From Streptomyces formicae (GTDB taxonomy: Bacteria; Actinomycetota; Actinomycetes; Streptomycetales; Streptomycetaceae), in assembly GCF_022647665.1 (NCBI RefSeq), contig NZ_CP071872.1:6944001-7008000 (forward strand): a DNA stretch of 64,000 bases, written 5' to 3'. A program made the position numbers and the translations under genes. Below are positions 1 through 8,502 of this stretch, piece by piece; position 1 is the stretch's first letter; each line of letters starts with the position of its first letter. The notes under the pieces were generated by a model. The model was not told where the DNA came from. It was given only the letters and a program-made list of their open reading frames with translations, and searched no databases.

Positions 1-36
1 GCCCGGACGGTTGCCGTCACCGGCAACCGTCCGGGC
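1..36 (-). terminator. Rho-independent-type hairpin downstream of the ABC exporter
   Basis: A perfect 15-bp stem (GCCCGGACGGTTGCC paired with positions 22-36) encloses a 6-nt loop. It lies 24 nt beyond the stop codon of the minus-strand ABC exporter, so it probably ends that transcript. No U-tract is visible, which is usual for Streptomyces terminators. It could also serve a convergent gene to the left of the window. Confidence 0.75.
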
Positions 37-59
37 CCGCTGCGCAAGGGCTCAGGGCC

Positions 60-3000
60 TCAGGCCGGCGTGGGCGCCTCCGCGCCGATGAACGTCCGCC
101 ACAGCTGCGCGTACCGCCCGCCCCTCGCCAGGAGTTCGTCGTGTGTACCGTCCTCGACGACCCGGCCGTGGTCCATGACGACCACCCGGTCGGCGCGGGC
201 GGCGGTGGTCAGCCGGTGGGCGACGACGAGGGTGGTGCGGCGTCCGGTGAGACGGTCGGTGGCCTGGTTGACCTGGGCCTCGGTGGCCAGGTCCAGCGCG
301 GCGGTCGCCTCGTCGAGCAGCAGCACGTCCGGGTCGACGAGCTCCGCCCGGGCGAGCGCGATGAGCTGGCGCTGGCCGGCCGAGAGGTTGCGGCCGCGCT
401 CGGCGACCTCGTGCAGATAGCCGCCGTCCAGCGTGGCGATCATGTCGTGGGCGCCGACGGCGCGGGCCGCCGCCTCCACCTCGGCGTCGGACGCCTCCGG
501 GCGCCCGTACGCGATGGCGTCGCGCACCGTGCCGGGGAAGAGGTACGCCTCCTGCGGGACGACACCGAGCCGGTGCCGGTACGCGGTGAGGTCGAGGTCG
601 CGCAGATCGGCGCCGTCGGCGGTGACCCGCCCGCTGCTCGGGTCGTAGAACCGGGCGACCAGCTTGACCAGCGTCGACTTGCCAGCGCCGGTCTCGCCGA
701 CGAAGGCGACCGTCTGCCCGGCCGGAATCCGCAAGTCGATGCCGCTGAGCGCTTCTTCGTCGCCGCCGTAGGCGAACGACACGTCCTCGAAGGCGATCTC
801 GCCGCGCAGCGACAGCACGTCGAGCGGCTCGCGGGCCTCGGCAGTCGATGTCGGCTCGCGCAGCAGCTCCTGGATGCGGCCCAGCGACACGGTGGCCTGC
901 TGATAGCCGTCGAAGACCTGCGACAGCTGCTGCACGGGCGCGAAGAACAGATCGATGTACAGCAGATACGCGACCAGCGCGCCCGTCGTCAGCGTGCCCG
1001 CCTCGATCCGTCCCGCGCCGACGATCAGCACGGCCGCTGCCGCCACCGACGACAGCAGCTGGACGAACGGGAAGTACACGGAGATCAGCCACTGGCCGCG
1101 CACCCGCGCCTGACGGTAGCTCTCGCTGCGCTCCACGAACCGGAGGTTCCCGGAACGCTCACGGCGGAACGCCTGCACGATCCGCAGCCCGCTGACCGAC
1201 TCCTGGAGGTCGGCGTTGACGACGCTGATGCGCTCGCGCGCGAGTTCGTACGCCTTCACCGACCGGCGCCGGAAGAAGAAGGTGCCCACGATCAGCACCG
1301 GCAGCGTCGCGAAGACCACCAGCGCCAGCTGCACGTCGATCACCACCAGCACGGCCATGATGCCGAAGAAGGTGACGACCGAGACGAAGGCGGTGACCAG
1401 ACCGGTCTGGAGGAACGTGGACAGGGCGTCCACGTCCGTCGTCATCCGGGTCATGATCCGGCCGGTCAGCTCGCGTTCGTAGTAGTCGAGGCCGAGGCGC
1501 TGCAACTGCGCGAAGATCTTCAGCCGGAGCGCGTAGAGGATCCGCTCGCCGGTGCGCCCCGTCATCCGGGTCTCGCCGATCTGCGCCGCCCACTGCACGA
1601 CCACGGTGACGAGCGCCAGCGCGGACGCCGCCCACACCGCGGCCATCGCCGCCTTCTCGACGCCGTCGTCGATGCCGTGCCGGATCAGCACCGGCAGCAG
1701 CAGGCCCATGCCCGCGTCCATCGCGACCAGCAGCAGGCTGAACAGCAGCGGCGGCCCGAAGCCGCGCAGCAGCCTGCGCAGCCCGTACGACACCTCGGGC
1801 GCCACCGCCCCCGCCTCGTCGACGTCGGGCGTCTCGGTGGCCGGGGGCAGCGCCGCGACCTGGGCGAGCAGCTCGGGCGTGGCGCCGGTGACCGCGTCCT
1901 CCTCGGCCTCCTCCTTGCGCACCCACAGCGGCGGCGTGATGCCCCGCTCGGCGTCGAACTCGGCCTCCAGCTCGGCCAGGACCGTGCGGTCCTCGGGCAG
2001 CTCGACGGGGACGGTGTGCCCCGGCGAGACCCCGCCCATCTCGTCCGGGTCGGTGAGCAGCCGCCGGTACAGCGCGGAGCGTTCCTGGAGCTCCTCGTGG
2101 GTGCCGATGTCGGCGAGCCGGCCGCCGTCGAGTACGGCGATGCGGTCGGCGAGGCCGAGCGTGGAGCGGCGGTGGGCGATCAGCAGCGTCGTCCGCCCGG
2201 CCATGACGCCGCGCAGCGCCTCGTGGATCTCGTGCTCGACGCGCGCGTCCACCGCGGAGGTGGCGTCGTCGAGGAGCAGCAGCCGGGGGTCGGCGAGGAT
2301 CGCGCGGGCGAGGGCGATGCGCTGGCGCTGGCCGCCGGAGAGGGTGAGGCCGTGCTCGCCGACCGTGGTGGCGTATCCGTCGGGGAGTTCGCCGATGAAG
2401 CGGTCCGCCTGTGCCGTGCGCGCGGCCTGGACGATCTCCTCGTCCGTCGCGTCGGGCTTTCCGTAGGCGATGTTCGCGCGGACGGTGTCGGAGAAGAGGA
2501 AGCTGTCCTCCGGGACGAGGCCGATGGCGGCGCGCAGCGAGTCGAGGGTCAGCTCGCGCACGTCGTGGCCGCCGACGAGGACGGCGCCGTGCGTGACGTC
2601 GTAGAAGCGCGGCAGCAGCAGTGAGACGGTGGACTTCCCGCTGCCCGAGGATCCGACGACGGCCACGGTCTCGCCGGGCCTGATCTCCAGCGAGAAGCCG
2701 TCGAGTACGGGCCGCTCCGCCTCGCCGGCGGAGCCGTACGCGAAGCCGACGTCGTCGAACTCGACGGTCGCCGGGGCGTCGGCCGGCAGCTCCTTCGTGC
2801 CGTCCTTCAGTGACGGCCGGGTGTCGATCAGCTCCAGCACCCGCTCGACCCCGGCCCGTGCCTGCTGGCCGACGGTGAGCACCATGGCGAGCATCCGCAC
2901 CGGTCCGACGAGCTGGGCTAGATAGGTCGAGAAGGCGACAAAGGTACCCAGGGTGATCTGGCCACGGGTGGCCAGCCAGCCGCCCAGCGCCAGCATCGCG

Positions 3001-3776
3001 ACCTGCCCGAGCGCGGGCACGGCCTGAAGCGCGGGGGTGTACCGGGCGTTGAGCCGGATCGTGCGCAGCCGGCCCGCGTAGAGCTTGCGGCCGACCTCCC
3101 TGAGCTTTCCGGTCTCCTGCTCCTCCTGGCCGAAGCCCTTGACGACCCGGACGCCGGAGACGGCCCCGTCGACCACGCCGGCGACGTCCGCGGCCTGCTG
3201 CTGGGCGTACCAGGTGGCGGGGTGCAGCTTGACCCGGCTGCGCTTGGCGATGAACCAGAGTGCGGGGCCGACGGCGAGCGCGACGAGGGTGAGCGGCAGC
3301 GACAGCCAGGCCATGACGGCGAGGGAGATGACGAAGAGGAGGACGTTCCCGATCGTCATCGGAAGCATGAAGAGCAGCCCCTGGATGAGCTGGAGGTCGC
3401 TGGTCGCCCGCCCGACGACCTGGCCCGTGGAGAGCTCGTCCTGGCGCCGGCCGTCGAGCCGGCTGATCGTCGCGTACATATCGGTACGGAGATCGTGCTG
3501 GACGTCGAGGGCGAGGCGGCCGCCGTAGTAGCGGCGGATGTACGTGAAGACGTAGACGACGACCGCGGCGGCGATCAGCAGGCCGGTCCAGACCGCCAGT
3601 GACCGTGTGTGATCGCCGATGACGTCGTCGATGACGACCTTGGTGATCAGCGGGACGACGGCCATCACGGCCATGCCGGCGAGCGAGGACCCGAGGGCGA
3701 GCACGACGTTCAGCCGGTACCGCCAGGCATATCCGGCCAGCCGCCGTGCCCACGAATGCTCTGCCGCCGCCGTCAC
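60..3776 (-). CDS. Fused type IV ABC exporter (two TMD-NBD halves in one chain)
   Basis: A multidrug/lipid-type ABC exporter of about 1,238 aa with the order TMD1-NBD1-TMD2-NBD2. NBD1 shows Walker A (VGSSGSGKST), signature LSGGQ and Walker B LLLLDDATSAVD. NBD2 shows VGETGAGKST, LSAGQ and LLLDEATAALD. The catalytic Glu after Walker B is Asp in NBD1, and NBD2 has a deviant signature. Both changes fall on the same composite ATP site, so one site is degenerate and one canonical, as in heterodimeric exporters such as TM287/288. A linker of about 100 residues rich in acidic and Pro residues joins the halves. The GTG start at 3776 is chosen because GGGAGG precedes it by 5 nt; an ATG 39 nt further upstream has no such site. 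A 26-bp palindrome lies about 90 bp upstream. Substrate is unknown. Confidence 0.93.
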   Translation of the reverse strand: MTAAAEHSWARRLAGYAWRYRLNVVLALGSSLAGMAVMAVVPLITKVVIDDVIGDHTRSLAVWTGLLIAAAVVVYVFTYIRRYYGGRLALDVQHDLRTDMYATISRLDGRRQDELSTGQVVGRATSDLQLIQGLLFMLPMTIGNVLLFVISLAVMAWLSLPLTLVALAVGPALWFIAKRSRVKLHPATWYAQQQAADVAGVVDGAVSGVRVVKGFGQEEQETGKLREVGRKLYAGRLRTIRLNARYTPALQAVPALGQVAMLALGGWLATRGQITLGTFVAFSTYLAQLVGPVRMLAMVLTVGQQARAGVERVLELIDTRPSLKDGTKELPADAPATVEFDDVGFAYGSAGEAERPVLDGFSLEIRPGETVAVVGSSGSGKSTVSLLLPRFYDVTHGAVLVGGHDVRELTLDSLRAAIGLVPEDSFLFSDTVRANIAYGKPDATDEEIVQAARTAQADRFIGELPDGYATTVGEHGLTLSGGQRQRIALARAILADPRLLLLDDATSAVDARVEHEIHEALRGVMAGRTTLLIAHRRSTLGLADRIAVLDGGRLADIGTHEELQERSALYRRLLTDPDEMGGVSPGHTVPVELPEDRTVLAELEAEFDAERGITPPLWVRKEEAEEDAVTGATPELLAQVAALPPATETPDVDEAGAVAPEVSYGLRRLLRGFGPPLLFSLLLVAMDAGMGLLLPVLIRHGIDDGVEKAAMAAVWAASALALVTVVVQWAAQIGETRMTGRTGERILYALRLKIFAQLQRLGLDYYERELTGRIMTRMTTDVDALSTFLQTGLVTAFVSVVTFFGIMAVLVVIDVQLALVVFATLPVLIVGTFFFRRRSVKAYELARERISVVNADLQESVSGLRIVQAFRRERSGNLRFVERSESYRQARVRGQWLISVYFPFVQLLSSVAAAAVLIVGAGRIEAGTLTTGALVAYLLYIDLFFAPVQQLSQVFDGYQQATVSLGRIQELLREPTSTAEAREPLDVLSLRGEIAFEDVSFAYGGDEEALSGIDLRIPAGQTVAFVGETGAGKSTLVKLVARFYDPSSGRVTADGADLRDLDLTAYRHRLGVVPQEAYLFPGTVRDAIAYGRPEASDAEVEAAARAVGAHDMIATLDGGYLHEVAERGRNLSAGQRQLIALARAELVDPDVLLLDEATAALDLATEAQVNQATDRLTGRRTTLVVAHRLTTAARADRVVVMDHGRVVEDGTHDELLARGGRYAQLWRTFIGAEAPTPA

Positions 3777-3866
3777 CAGTGCCTCCCGATGTCCTGTTCT
3801 GCCGGAAGGCACCAACGCGGGCCGCGGCGGATTTCATCCCGCGGCAACGTGCCGCAACAAAAGTAC

Positions 3867-3892
3867 GGTCCCTGGTCCTAGGACCAGGGACC
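3867..3892. promoter_or_regulatory. Perfect 26-bp palindrome centred on CTAG upstream of the ABC exporter
   Basis: Two 11-nt arms (GGTCCCTGGTC and its exact complement) flank a central CTAG. The site lies about 90 bp upstream of the exporter GTG start, so it could be an operator for that gene. A second, nested pairing (ACGGTCCC at 3865 with GGGACCGT at 3900) overlaps it. It could instead be a scar of CTAG-targeting elements, because the palindrome at 53840 has the same length and the same centre. Confidence 0.6.
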
Positions 3893-3953
3893 ATGCCCGG
3901 GGACCGTACGGAGTACACGGAGTGCAGCCGGCGGAGAGCGGCTGGAGCCCTAG

Positions 3954-5354
3954 TACTGCAACGGTGTTTGACCTGATGGTTGGGCAGTTTCTGGTGGTGT
4001 GTGGCCGCGTCGTTTGTAGTGGCTGACGCGGGCTTGGTGTTGTCGTCGGCGTCGCCAGTGGGACCAGTGCAGGACGTGGTCTATGGGTGCTGTTCGACGG
4101 TGGGCGAGGCGGTGGATCAGCCGTCGGATTTCGGGGAGGGTGAGGGGTATGAGCTGGGAGGATCCGTTTCTGCTTTCCCTATGTCGGACGAGCGGGCCTT
4201 CAGGACGGTGAGGCAGGCGTGGGCTGCCATCGCGAGGGTCATGTGCCGGTGCCAGCCGTCGTAACGGCGGACCTGGTAGTCGTCCAGGCCGCATTCCTGC
4301 TTCGCACTCTGGAAGCATTCCTCGACCGCCCACCGGCTGCCGGCGACATGGATGAGCTCGTCGAGGGTGGTCTCCGCGGGGCAGTAAGCGATGTAGTAGG
4401 AGATCTCTTGGGGTCGGCTCACGCTGCGGCGGGCGATCACCCAGTGCCGGCGGTCCTCGCGGTGCCATGGACGGACCTCGACCCTCGCCCAGTCGTAGAC
4501 CCTCGGGCCGTGAGCCCCGTTTCCGCAGGAACGGCGTTTCCACTTCTGCCGGGACAAGCCGGGAAACAGGTCGTGGACAGGGTGGTCGATGGCCCAGCGG
4601 GTGACGACGGTGTCGTGCCGGGTGGTAGCCATGACATGGAAGACATCGGCCCGCTCGAGCTCGGACCGCCAGCCCTTGGAGAATCCGTAGGCGGCATCGG
4701 CGGTCACCCACCGGAAGGGGACCTTGTCCGCAATCGCCTTGCGGACCATCGCCTTCGCGGTGACGACCTTCGTCTCGAAGGCGACGTCATCCGCGATGCC
4801 TGCGGCCCGGCAGCGATCCCGGTCATCCGTCCACGAGGCGGGGAGATACAGGCGGCGGTCGATCAGCGTGCGGCCACGACGGCCGGCATAGGCGAGGAAG
4901 ACCCCGATCTGGGAGTTCTCCGTCCGCCCGGCGGTCCCGGAATACTGGCGCTGAACCCCGGCCGAGCGGACACCCTTCTTCAAGAACCCGGTGTCGTCCA
5001 CGATCAACACCGCCTCCGGATCGCCGAGATGCTCGACCACATAGCCCCGCACATCGCCCAGGACCTCATCCGCGTCCCAGTCGATCCGGTTCAGCAGCCG
5101 GTGGATCCGGTCCGGACCCGCATGACCGGCCTCCTCCGCCAGCGTCCACCCGTTCTTCCGCTCCAACGGAGATATCAACCCCCGCATATACGCAAGCGCC
5201 GACTCACGCGGCTCCGACCTGGCAAAACGATGCACGAACCGCTCATGCAAAGCCCTCAGCTCACCAGCCCACACCCGGGCCTCAGCAAGTTCCCCACCCA
5301 TACACACACCAACGAACGACCTGGCCACCAGTCACGGCAAACACCGTTGCAGTA
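3954..5354 (-). mobile_element. IS701-family insertion sequence with CTAG target duplication
   Basis: A complete element of about 1.4 kb. Its ends are matching inverted repeats (TACTGCAACGGTGTTTG at 3954 and its complement ending at 5354). Both sides carry CTAG (3950-3953 and 5355-5358), consistent with the 4-bp YTAR-type duplication known for the IS701 family. It encodes one DDE transposase on the minus strand. The right-hand CTAG is shared with the end of the adjacent MITE-like repeat, so the IS probably inserted at that repeat's boundary. Confidence 0.93.
4117..5301 (-). CDS. IS701-family DDE transposase, C-terminus frameshifted
   Basis: A cut-and-paste transposase. The DDE triad is visible as D in VDDTGFLKKG, D in TADAAYG and E in WAVEECFQSAKQECGLDDY. 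ATG at 5301 (MGGELAEARVW) fits the family; a GTG at 5328 in the same frame is the alternative. The frame stops at 4117, but the family's usual C-terminal block (LIPLTLPEIRRLIHRL, then a WRRR-HQAR-HYKRR basic tail) is encoded in a different frame of the same strand, from about 4180 down to 3950. The copy therefore looks frameshifted near 4160-4190 and is probably impaired unless frameshifting occurs. The alternate frame ends in a TAG that lies in the flanking CTAG target duplication. Confidence 0.9.
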   Translation of the reverse strand: MGGELAEARVWAGELRALHERFVHRFARSEPRESALAYMRGLISPLERKNGWTLAEEAGHAGPDRIHRLLNRIDWDADEVLGDVRGYVVEHLGDPEAVLIVDDTGFLKKGVRSAGVQRQYSGTAGRTENSQIGVFLAYAGRRGRTLIDRRLYLPASWTDDRDRCRAAGIADDVAFETKVVTAKAMVRKAIADKVPFRWVTADAAYGFSKGWRSELERADVFHVMATTRHDTVVTRWAIDHPVHDLFPGLSRQKWKRRSCGNGAHGPRVYDWARVEVRPWHREDRRHWVIARRSVSRPQEISYYIAYCPAETTLDELIHVAGSRWAVEECFQSAKQECGLDDYQVRRYDGWHRHMTLAMAAHACLTVLKARSSDIGKAETDPPSSYPSPSPKSDG

Positions 5355-5610
5355 CTAGGGGCTGTCGTTCGGATCTTGCCGGGCTCGCGTGCCCTGGCAC
5401 GCACATCTGCCGCTCCCCCTGGGCCCTGCGGGCCCGGGAGGTGCCCCCAGTCGTCAGTCGCCAATGTCCCCCGTAGCCCTTCGGGCACGGGAGGTGCCCC
5501 CACCGCAGTGGCTCCATCCTCCGCCTGGCAGATGCACGCACCGCTGTGACATCAGCCGCTCAGCGGCGGGCCGCTCACTGACCCGGCCTGATCCAAACGA
5601 CAGGCCCTAG
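5355..5610. repeat. MITE-like repeat bounded by CTAG (copy 1)
   Basis: A 256-bp noncoding stretch. It starts with CTAGGGGCTGTCGTTCGGAT and, read from the other end, with CTAGGGCCTGTCGTTTGGAT, so it has terminal inverted repeats of about 30 bp, each outermost at CTAG. The interior holds two GC-rich palindromic modules (around 5413-5450 and 5468-5502) also found in the element at 53851-54103 in the opposite orientation. It encodes no transposase. Its right CTAG supplies the stop codon of the serine hydrolase; its left CTAG is the IS701 target duplication. Confidence 0.8.
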
Positions 5611-6581
5611 CGCAGCTCCGGGTCCGCCTCGATGGCGTCCAGCGCCGGGCGGCCCGGAACTGCCGGGACGGCCTCCTCCGGAGTGGCCGTCGGCGTGTAG
5701 CCCAGGCGGGTGGGAGCCGTGGGGTTGAGGTCCTTGTGGACCGCGCGGGCGACGGCCTGGATCGTGTTGATGCCGTCGTTCATGGTCTTGTTGTCGTGCG
5801 TGAGCACGGTGATCTGGTAGTCGTGCCCGCCACCGGTGAAGGCGGCTGTCGAGTGCACCCGCCAGCCGTGCGTGGACCGTGACAGCCAGCCGTTCTTGAC
5901 GTGGATCTTGGCGGTGGCGGGGGCGCCGGCCGGGGCGCCCCAGCGCTGGGACGAGACGACCTGGTTCATCAGCTGGAGGATGTAGCCGCGCGAGGCGTCC
6001 GTCAGCAGGCCGTTCTTCACCGTGATCCGTGACAGCAGCTTCTGCTGGTCGTAGGCGGTGATCTGGGTGAGCCCCCAGTAGCCGCCAGAGCCCGGGACGG
6101 TCTTGGTCATACCCGCGGCGCGGAGGAAGTTCTGGATCTTGGTCAGCCCGAGCTGCCGCCACAGCGCACTGGTCGAGTCGTTGTCCGACTGGGTGATCAT
6201 GGCCTTGGCGCGGGACTTCTCGGTCGCCGTCAGCGCCCGGCCGCTCTTCTGGGCGTCCCACAGGAGGGCGGCGAGCACCGTCACCTTGACCACGCTGGCC
6301 GAGTCGAACCGCTGCTCGTGCCGCAGGGAGCAACTCGTCCCGCTGACCCGGTCGTTGACGAAGATCGCCGTCGTCGACGCACGGCCCGCGAGGGCGCTGT
6401 TGATGTCCTTGGCCAGCTTGGCGGCCAGGCCCTGGGTGAGCGAGGTGCAGGTCGCGGCGGGAGACGCGGCGGCGGCCGGCGTGGCGGTCGCCGCGGTCGC
6501 GACGGCCGGCAGGAGCACGCCGAGCGCGACCGTCGCGCACAGGGCCGCACGTCTGCGGCGGATGATGAGGTGTGGGTTCAC
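5607..6581 (-). CDS. Secreted class A beta-lactamase-like serine hydrolase
   Basis: A 324-aa penicillin-binding/beta-lactamase-fold protein. It has an N-terminal export signal with a basic cluster (RRRR) and a hydrophobic stretch ending near ATAATA, so it is secreted. The active-site motifs are SASVVKV (the SxxK serine and lysine), SDN, and KNGW in the place of the KTG box. KNG rather than KTG makes true beta-lactamase activity uncertain; a peptidoglycan-related or esterase-like role is possible. The gene ends exactly at the CTAG boundary of the adjacent repeat, which provides its TAG stop, so the C-terminus may have been set by insertion of that repeat. The last 30 residues are low complexity (APAVPGRPALDA). 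Confidence 0.85.
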   Translation of the reverse strand: MNPHLIIRRRRAALCATVALGVLLPAVATAATATPAAAASPAATCTSLTQGLAAKLAKDINSALAGRASTTAIFVNDRVSGTSCSLRHEQRFDSASVVKVTVLAALLWDAQKSGRALTATEKSRAKAMITQSDNDSTSALWRQLGLTKIQNFLRAAGMTKTVPGSGGYWGLTQITAYDQQKLLSRITVKNGLLTDASRGYILQLMNQVVSSQRWGAPAGAPATAKIHVKNGWLSRSTHGWRVHSTAAFTGGGHDYQITVLTHDNKTMNDGINTIQAVARAVHKDLNPTAPTRLGYTPTATPEEAVPAVPGRPALDAIEADPELR

Positions 6582-6618
6582 GCCTCACTTGACTCGGCAG
6601 CGGGCGAAAGGTTGTACG

Positions 6619-6652
6619 CGTGAGGCCCTGTCGTTCGACGGGGCCTCACGCG
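6619..6652 (-). terminator. Hairpin downstream of the thiamine-diphosphate enzyme gene
   Basis: A 15-bp stem with one G-T pair (GCGTGAGGCCCTGTC with GACGGGGCCTCACGC) and a GTTC loop. It lies 20 nt beyond the stop of the minus-strand gene and just upstream of the serine hydrolase, so it probably separates the two transcripts. Confidence 0.75.
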
Positions 6653-6671
6653 GGGATCCCGCGAGCGGAGC

Positions 6672-8387
6672 TCAGAGGTGCGTCGGCGCGAACATCTTCA
6701 GCAGCGCCGGCAGCACCACGACCGAAGGGCCCGGTTCGGCCAGCGACTTGGCCAGGTCCTCACGGAGCGACTCGGGCGTCGTGCGCACCGCGGGCACCCC
6801 GAACGACTCGGCGAGCGCGACGAAGTCCGGGCGGGACAGCTCGGTCGCGGTCGCCTCGCCGAAGGCGTCGGTCATGTACTCGCGCAGGATGCCGTAGCCG
6901 CCGTCGTCGACGATCAGCCAGGTCACCGGCAGGTTGTACTGCTTCGCCGTCGCCAGCTCCGCGATCGAGTACATCGCGCCGCCGTCGCCGGAGACCGCGA
7001 GCACCGGCCGGCCGGGCTCCGCGGCGGCGGCGCCGAGCGCGGCGGGGAAGCCGTAGCCGAGGCCGCCCGCGCCCTGGGCGGAGTGCATCGTGTTCGGCTG
7101 CCGGGCGTCGAAGGCGGACCAGGCCCAGTACGCCAGGATCGTCATGTCCCAGAAGCTCGGGGAGTCGTCCGGCAGGGCGTCGCGGACCGCGGCGAGCACC
7201 TCCTGCTCCAGGGTCAGGCCCTGGCCGGCGATCCGCTCCCGGACCTTCGCGAGCAGGGTGGCGACCCGCTCGGCGGCCGACGGGGCACGGCTCCCCCGTA
7301 GCCCTTCGGACACGGGAGACGTCCCCGCGTCCAACGTCTCCAGCAACGCGGCGAGCGCGATCCGGGCGTCGGCGTGGATGCCGAGGCAGGCGTGGTTGGA
7401 CTCCAGCTTGCCGAGGTCGGCCTCGATCTGGATGACCCGGCCGCAAGGTGCGAACGTGTGGTAGTTCGAGGAGAGTTCGCCGAGGCCCGAGCCGACGACC
7501 AGCAGGACGTCGGCGTCCTCCAGGAAGTCGGTGGTGTGCCGGTCCTCCAGCCAGGACTGCATCGACAGCGGGTGCTCCCACGGGAAGGCACCCTTGCCGC
7601 CGAAGGTCGTGACGACCGGCGCGTCCAGCTTCTCGGCGAGCGCCAGCAGCTTGCCGGACGCGTCGGAGCGTACGACTCCGCCGCCCGCGATGACCGCCGG
7701 GCGCTCGGCGTTCCGCAGCAGGTCCGCGGCGACGGCGGTCAGTTCGGGGCGGGGCACGAGGTCGTGCGGTGTCGCGTCCATGGCGGTGACGACCGGAAGG
7801 GTCACCTCGGCAAGCAGCACGTCCTGCGGGATCTCCACCCAGACGGGGCCGTGCGGCGCACTCAGCGCGGACTCCCAGGCGGCGGCGACAGCCGACGGGA
7901 TGTGTGAGGCATGGCGGACGGTGTGCACGGACTTGACGATGTCGCGGAACGACGCCTTCTGGTCGCGCAGTTCGTGCAGATAGCCGTGGCGCCCGCCGCC
8001 GAGGCCCGCGGTCGGGATCTGGCTGGAGATCGCCAGCACCGGGGCGCTGGCCGCGGCGGCCTCCTGGAGCGCGGCGAGCGAGGTCAGCGCGCCGGGCCCG
8101 GTGGACAGCAGCAGCGGCGCGACCTGCCCGGTGACCCGGCCGTACGCGTCGGCCGCGAAGCCCGCGTTGTTCTCGACGCGCAGTCCGACGTACGCGAGGT
8201 CGGAGCGGCGCAGCGCGTCGAACATGCCGAGCGCGTGCTGCCCCGGCAGCCCGAAGACGGTGGTCGCGCCGAGCCCGGCGAGGGTCTCGACGACGAGGTC
8301 ACCGCCGTTGCGCCCGGCGGGAGGGTTGAGCGCGGCCGCGGTCTGCGCCGCGGTGGGGCGCAGTACGAGGTCGTGGTCGTGGGTCAC
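6672..8387 (-). CDS. Thiamine-diphosphate-dependent enzyme, acetolactate-synthase-like
   Basis: A 571-aa enzyme with the three-domain layout of the acetolactate synthase/benzoylformate decarboxylase family: N-terminal PYR domain with the catalytic Glu in RVENNAGFAADAYGR, a central domain, and a C-terminal PP domain. The ThDP motif begins SGDGGAMYSIAELATAKQYN but ends VDDGGYG, so the usual second-half NN is DD. Substrate is unknown. It is the last gene of a minus-strand run with the agmatinase homologue and the symporter, so it may act on a keto acid or aldehyde from amine breakdown. Around residues 354-365 (TSPVSEGLRGSR) the coding sequence contains a dispersed palindromic repeat that looks inserted in frame. 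Confidence 0.88.
   Translation of the reverse strand: MTHDHDLVLRPTAAQTAAALNPPAGRNGGDLVVETLAGLGATTVFGLPGQHALGMFDALRRSDLAYVGLRVENNAGFAADAYGRVTGQVAPLLLSTGPGALTSLAALQEAAAASAPVLAISSQIPTAGLGGGRHGYLHELRDQKASFRDIVKSVHTVRHASHIPSAVAAAWESALSAPHGPVWVEIPQDVLLAEVTLPVVTAMDATPHDLVPRPELTAVAADLLRNAERPAVIAGGGVVRSDASGKLLALAEKLDAPVVTTFGGKGAFPWEHPLSMQSWLEDRHTTDFLEDADVLLVVGSGLGELSSNYHTFAPCGRVIQIEADLGKLESNHACLGIHADARIALAALLETLDAGTSPVSEGLRGSRAPSAAERVATLLAKVRERIAGQGLTLEQEVLAAVRDALPDDSPSFWDMTILAYWAWSAFDARQPNTMHSAQGAGGLGYGFPAALGAAAAEPGRPVLAVSGDGGAMYSIAELATAKQYNLPVTWLIVDDGGYGILREYMTDAFGEATATELSRPDFVALAESFGVPAVRTTPESLREDLAKSLAEPGPSVVVLPALLKMFAPTHL
7293..7326. repeat. Dispersed palindromic repeat core inside the ThDP enzyme gene
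   Basis: This 34-nt segment begins CCCCCGTAGCCCTTCGGACA and matches the core of the CTAG-bounded repeats (5468-5502 and 53957-53991) with a few differences. It lies inside a coding sequence and keeps the frame. The peptide it encodes resembles the one made by the same repeat in desA (EGLRG in both). Confidence 0.75.
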
Positions 8388-8502
8388 TTGGCGTCCTCTG
8401 CGTCGCGGTCGGTCTGCGTCCGGCGCGCCGGTGCTCCGGCCGCCGGGCCGCGGCCGGCCCGGCGCGAGCTCCCGGCGGCGCCGGAGCCGGTCGGGGTGGA
8501 GG

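Noticed and set aside
141..2624. 827-codon plus-strand frame opposite the ABC exporter
   Set aside because: Antisense shadow with no start signal and no recognisable domain; the minus strand carries clear ABC motifs.
4219..5358. 379-codon plus-strand frame across the IS element
   Set aside because: It is antisense to the transposase. Its DDE-free translation has no family resemblance, and it ends in the CTAG only because of the element's terminal symmetry.
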